DNA of 64,000 nt from Gemmatimonadota bacterium (GTDB taxonomy: Bacteria; Latescibacterota; UBA2968): positions 18,244 through 82,243 of the forward strand of contig PBWH01000020.1 of NCBI GenBank assembly GCA_002727195.1. Reading direction: 5' to 3'. The stretch's first letter is position 1; each line of letters begins with the position of its first letter. The notes under the pieces are model-generated. The model was not told the DNA's origin. It ran no database searches and saw only the letters and a list, made by a program, of their open reading frames with translations. The position numbers were made by a program, and so were the translations under genes. Shown here piece by piece: positions 62,627-64,000 of the stretch.

Positions 62627-64000
62627 CCCTCGGCCAGGATCTTGCCAGTCGTGCCAGTGACGTCTGGAAGCAATGGGCCCCCAGGATCGGCGTTGACGGG
62701 CTCATCGTAGGGTTGGCCGCTTATTTGGGATATCTGAAACGATATGGGTTCCACCATCCGCTGTTCCCCGATGAGTATCGATCGGCCCTGGGGTCCGCAG
62801 CGTATATGGTCACGGGGAACCTGGCAAACCGCGACTACACCTACGGAGAAGCTGCTCGAAGCGTCTACACCCTTTTCAACGTTCCGTACTACCTTCACGG
62901 GACCTGGGCCGGCAAATTCCGTGACCTCGCTCACCTCGATCCGGTCGAACTCCTCTACTTCGACCGGATTGTGACCACCTGGTTCGCCTTGGCGACGGTA
63001 ATCCTGGGGTATGTGATCGGATGCAAGATCGCCGGCAGGACCCAGGGCATCGTTATCGCCCTTCTCATCGCTCTCAATAACGAACACTCTGCCTGGAGTG
63101 GCTTTACCAAACCAGATATCCCAGGGCTGTTCTGGTGCATGGCTTCTGTGTATGCGGCCGTGCTTTTCCAGTCTACGAGGAAGTATGGATGGTTCTGCGC
63201 TGTCGGATGGCTTGCCGGGTTTTCCGTGGCGCACAAGCTGAATACGCTTCCCATCCTTGCCCTGCCTTATTTGGTCGCGTGGGTGTGGTCGCCGAACCAG
63301 CAGGTCATCGAGACCCGGTTCAGATTCCCGACCAATACCGTGGTGGCGACACTGGCCATCCTATTCGGCTTCTATCTGCCGTCACCCAGCACGCTTCAGG
63401 ATTTCTCGGTTTACCTGAATTCGACGTTCTACATGCTCGGCCAATCGTCCAACAGCGCGCTTGGGCTCGACGCTGTCTACACGCTCTACAGCAAAACCTC
63501 GGAGTTGATGGAGAGTTCGGTCATACCGCTGGTGGCTCCGATTGGTTGTGTGATGCTCTGTTGGCGTAAGCGAACACTGCCGTTCGGGCTCTATTGCCTC
63601 GTGGTGTTGGGTTTCTACGTCGTGGCTTCTGGCGGGAGTGAGACAACCCCGATCTACAAGAGTCACCTGATACAGGTCCTTTTTGCGATCGCTCTTCCGT
63701 TCTCCATGGTTTTGGTCAGCCTGATTGACCGTCTCGTAGAGCACGTTCGGGCGCTCAAGACCACGCGCGGGTCGGTATCGCGGGGTCTCGCTGTGGCTGC
63801 CATTCTTGTACTTATCGGTCTGTCTCCGACGAAGCCCCTGGCCTGGATCGTTGGCGATCTACAGTATTTGGCCTTTGGGCCTGGCAAGCTCGACATCAGC
63901 CCTGATCCCAGGCTGCACAATGCCCTGGCAGAGTACGGTGACCTGACTGAATCACTCCGGGAAAAGGGTTGGGATGCGGAGTTGTCCCTGACGAACGCGT
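62623..64000 (+). CDS. GT39/PMT-like membrane glycosyltransferase (3' partial)
   Basis: An ATG overlapping the GT2 stop opens a frame that stays open to the window end (459 codons). At least eight membrane helices are visible. The first periplasmic loop has HHPLFPDEYRSALGSA, where the acidic D-E matches the active-site position of GT-C enzymes (PMT, ArnT). GT-C proteins of this class use lipid-linked sugars made by DPM1-type GT2 proteins such as the one upstream. The C-terminus is missing. Confidence 0.85.
   Translation, partial: MTLGQDLASRASDVWKQWAPRIGVDGLIVGLAAYLGYLKRYGFHHPLFPDEYRSALGSAAYMVTGNLANRDYTYGEAARSVYTLFNVPYYLHGTWAGKFRDLAHLDPVELLYFDRIVTTWFALATVILGYVIGCKIAGRTQGIVIALLIALNNEHSAWSGFTKPDIPGLFWCMASVYAAVLFQSTRKYGWFCAVGWLAGFSVAHKLNTLPILALPYLVAWVWSPNQQVIETRFRFPTNTVVATLAILFGFYLPSPSTLQDFSVYLNSTFYMLGQSSNSALGLDAVYTLYSKTSELMESSVIPLVAPIGCVMLCWRKRTLPFGLYCLVVLGFYVVASGGSETTPIYKSHLIQVLFAIALPFSMVLVSLIDRLVEHVRALKTTRGSVSRGLAVAAILVLIGLSPTKPLAWIVGDLQYLAFGPGKLDISPDPRLHNALAEYGDLTESLREKGWDAELSLTNA

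Noticed and set aside
1-64000. CRISPR arrays, insertion sequences, integrases or phage genes
   Set aside because: No regularly spaced repeats, transposase or integrase motifs, or terminal inverted repeats were seen on either strand.

Overview
This window (roughly 55-60 % GC by eye, not computed) is chromosomal DNA from an uncultivated-type, probably marine or sediment bacterium. Several features recall Latescibacterota/Poribacteria-like lineages: clustered phytanoyl-CoA dioxygenase (PhyH) genes, an arylsulfatase-type sulfatase, a DppA peptidase, fragments resembling UGSC and CehA/DUF3604 families, a secreted cohesin/dockerin-like giant protein and a FlgD/T9SS-like C-terminal remnant. That placement is inference from gene content only. 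Genes are tightly packed, often with 1-4 nt overlaps, GTG/TTG starts are common, and sigma70-like promoters with 17-bp spacers recur.

Layout. 1-2.6 kb: hexuronate-type dehydrogenases (a UxaB-like enzyme cut by the window edge, then a zinc dehydrogenase) and a YigZ/IMPACT protein. 2.6-9.0 kb: glutamate synthase gltBD behind a structured leader, closed by a terminator. 9.0-16.3 kb: catabolic/accessory block with a PhyH protein whose metal motif reads HxG, a DMT permease, an aldo/keto reductase, DppA, a sulfatase, another PhyH, tRNA-Met and a frameshifted PhyH. 16.4-19.3 kb: NfeD protease, FloA flotillin and a small anchored protein. 19.4-21.5 kb: RNase HI with an N-terminal RNA/DNA-hybrid binding domain, tRNA-Leu, a small protein and an SDR. 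21.6-24.0 kb: a decayed patch (UGSC-like fragment, TPR protein, and a broken LigD polymerase domain run into the tail of Ku). 24.2-26.9 kb: membrane protein, single-domain response regulator, YggT, sugar-phosphate isomerase and ROK kinase. 27.2-32.3 kb: a 1690-residue secreted cohesin/dockerin-like protein. 32.4-34.1 kb: a PhyH pair on the minus strand. 34.2-36.7 kb: another decayed patch and an orphan low-complexity protein.

37.8-64.0 kb is one large surface-glycan region: Wzx-like flippase, two NodU/CmcH-type O-carbamoyltransferases with SxtJ-like and DUF5989 partners, a B12-type radical SAM enzyme, a lone BMP-family lipoprotein, an O-antigen ligase/polymerase with TPRs, a SqdB-like UDP-sulfoquinovose synthase with a DegT aminotransferase and an epimerase, a FemAB/GNAT-like transferase, GT2 plus DUF2304, a radical SAM/SPASM enzyme, a flippase-like membrane protein, a GT39-like protein broken at two poly-G tracts, and a cassette of H-for-K DegT enzyme, Gmd and reductase/epimerase that fits a GDP-colitose-type deoxysugar route. 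A decayed SGNH hydrolase, another GT2 and a partial GT39-like protein follow. Together these suggest a carbamoylated, deoxysugar-containing, possibly sulfonated surface polysaccharide.

The most interesting points are the GDP-3,6-dideoxysugar cassette, the double-carbamoyltransferase/sulfoquinovose locus, the two poly-G frameshifts, the HxG PhyH protein and the LigD/Ku composite remnant. Several broken genes could be sequencing or assembly errors; this is stated where it applies.
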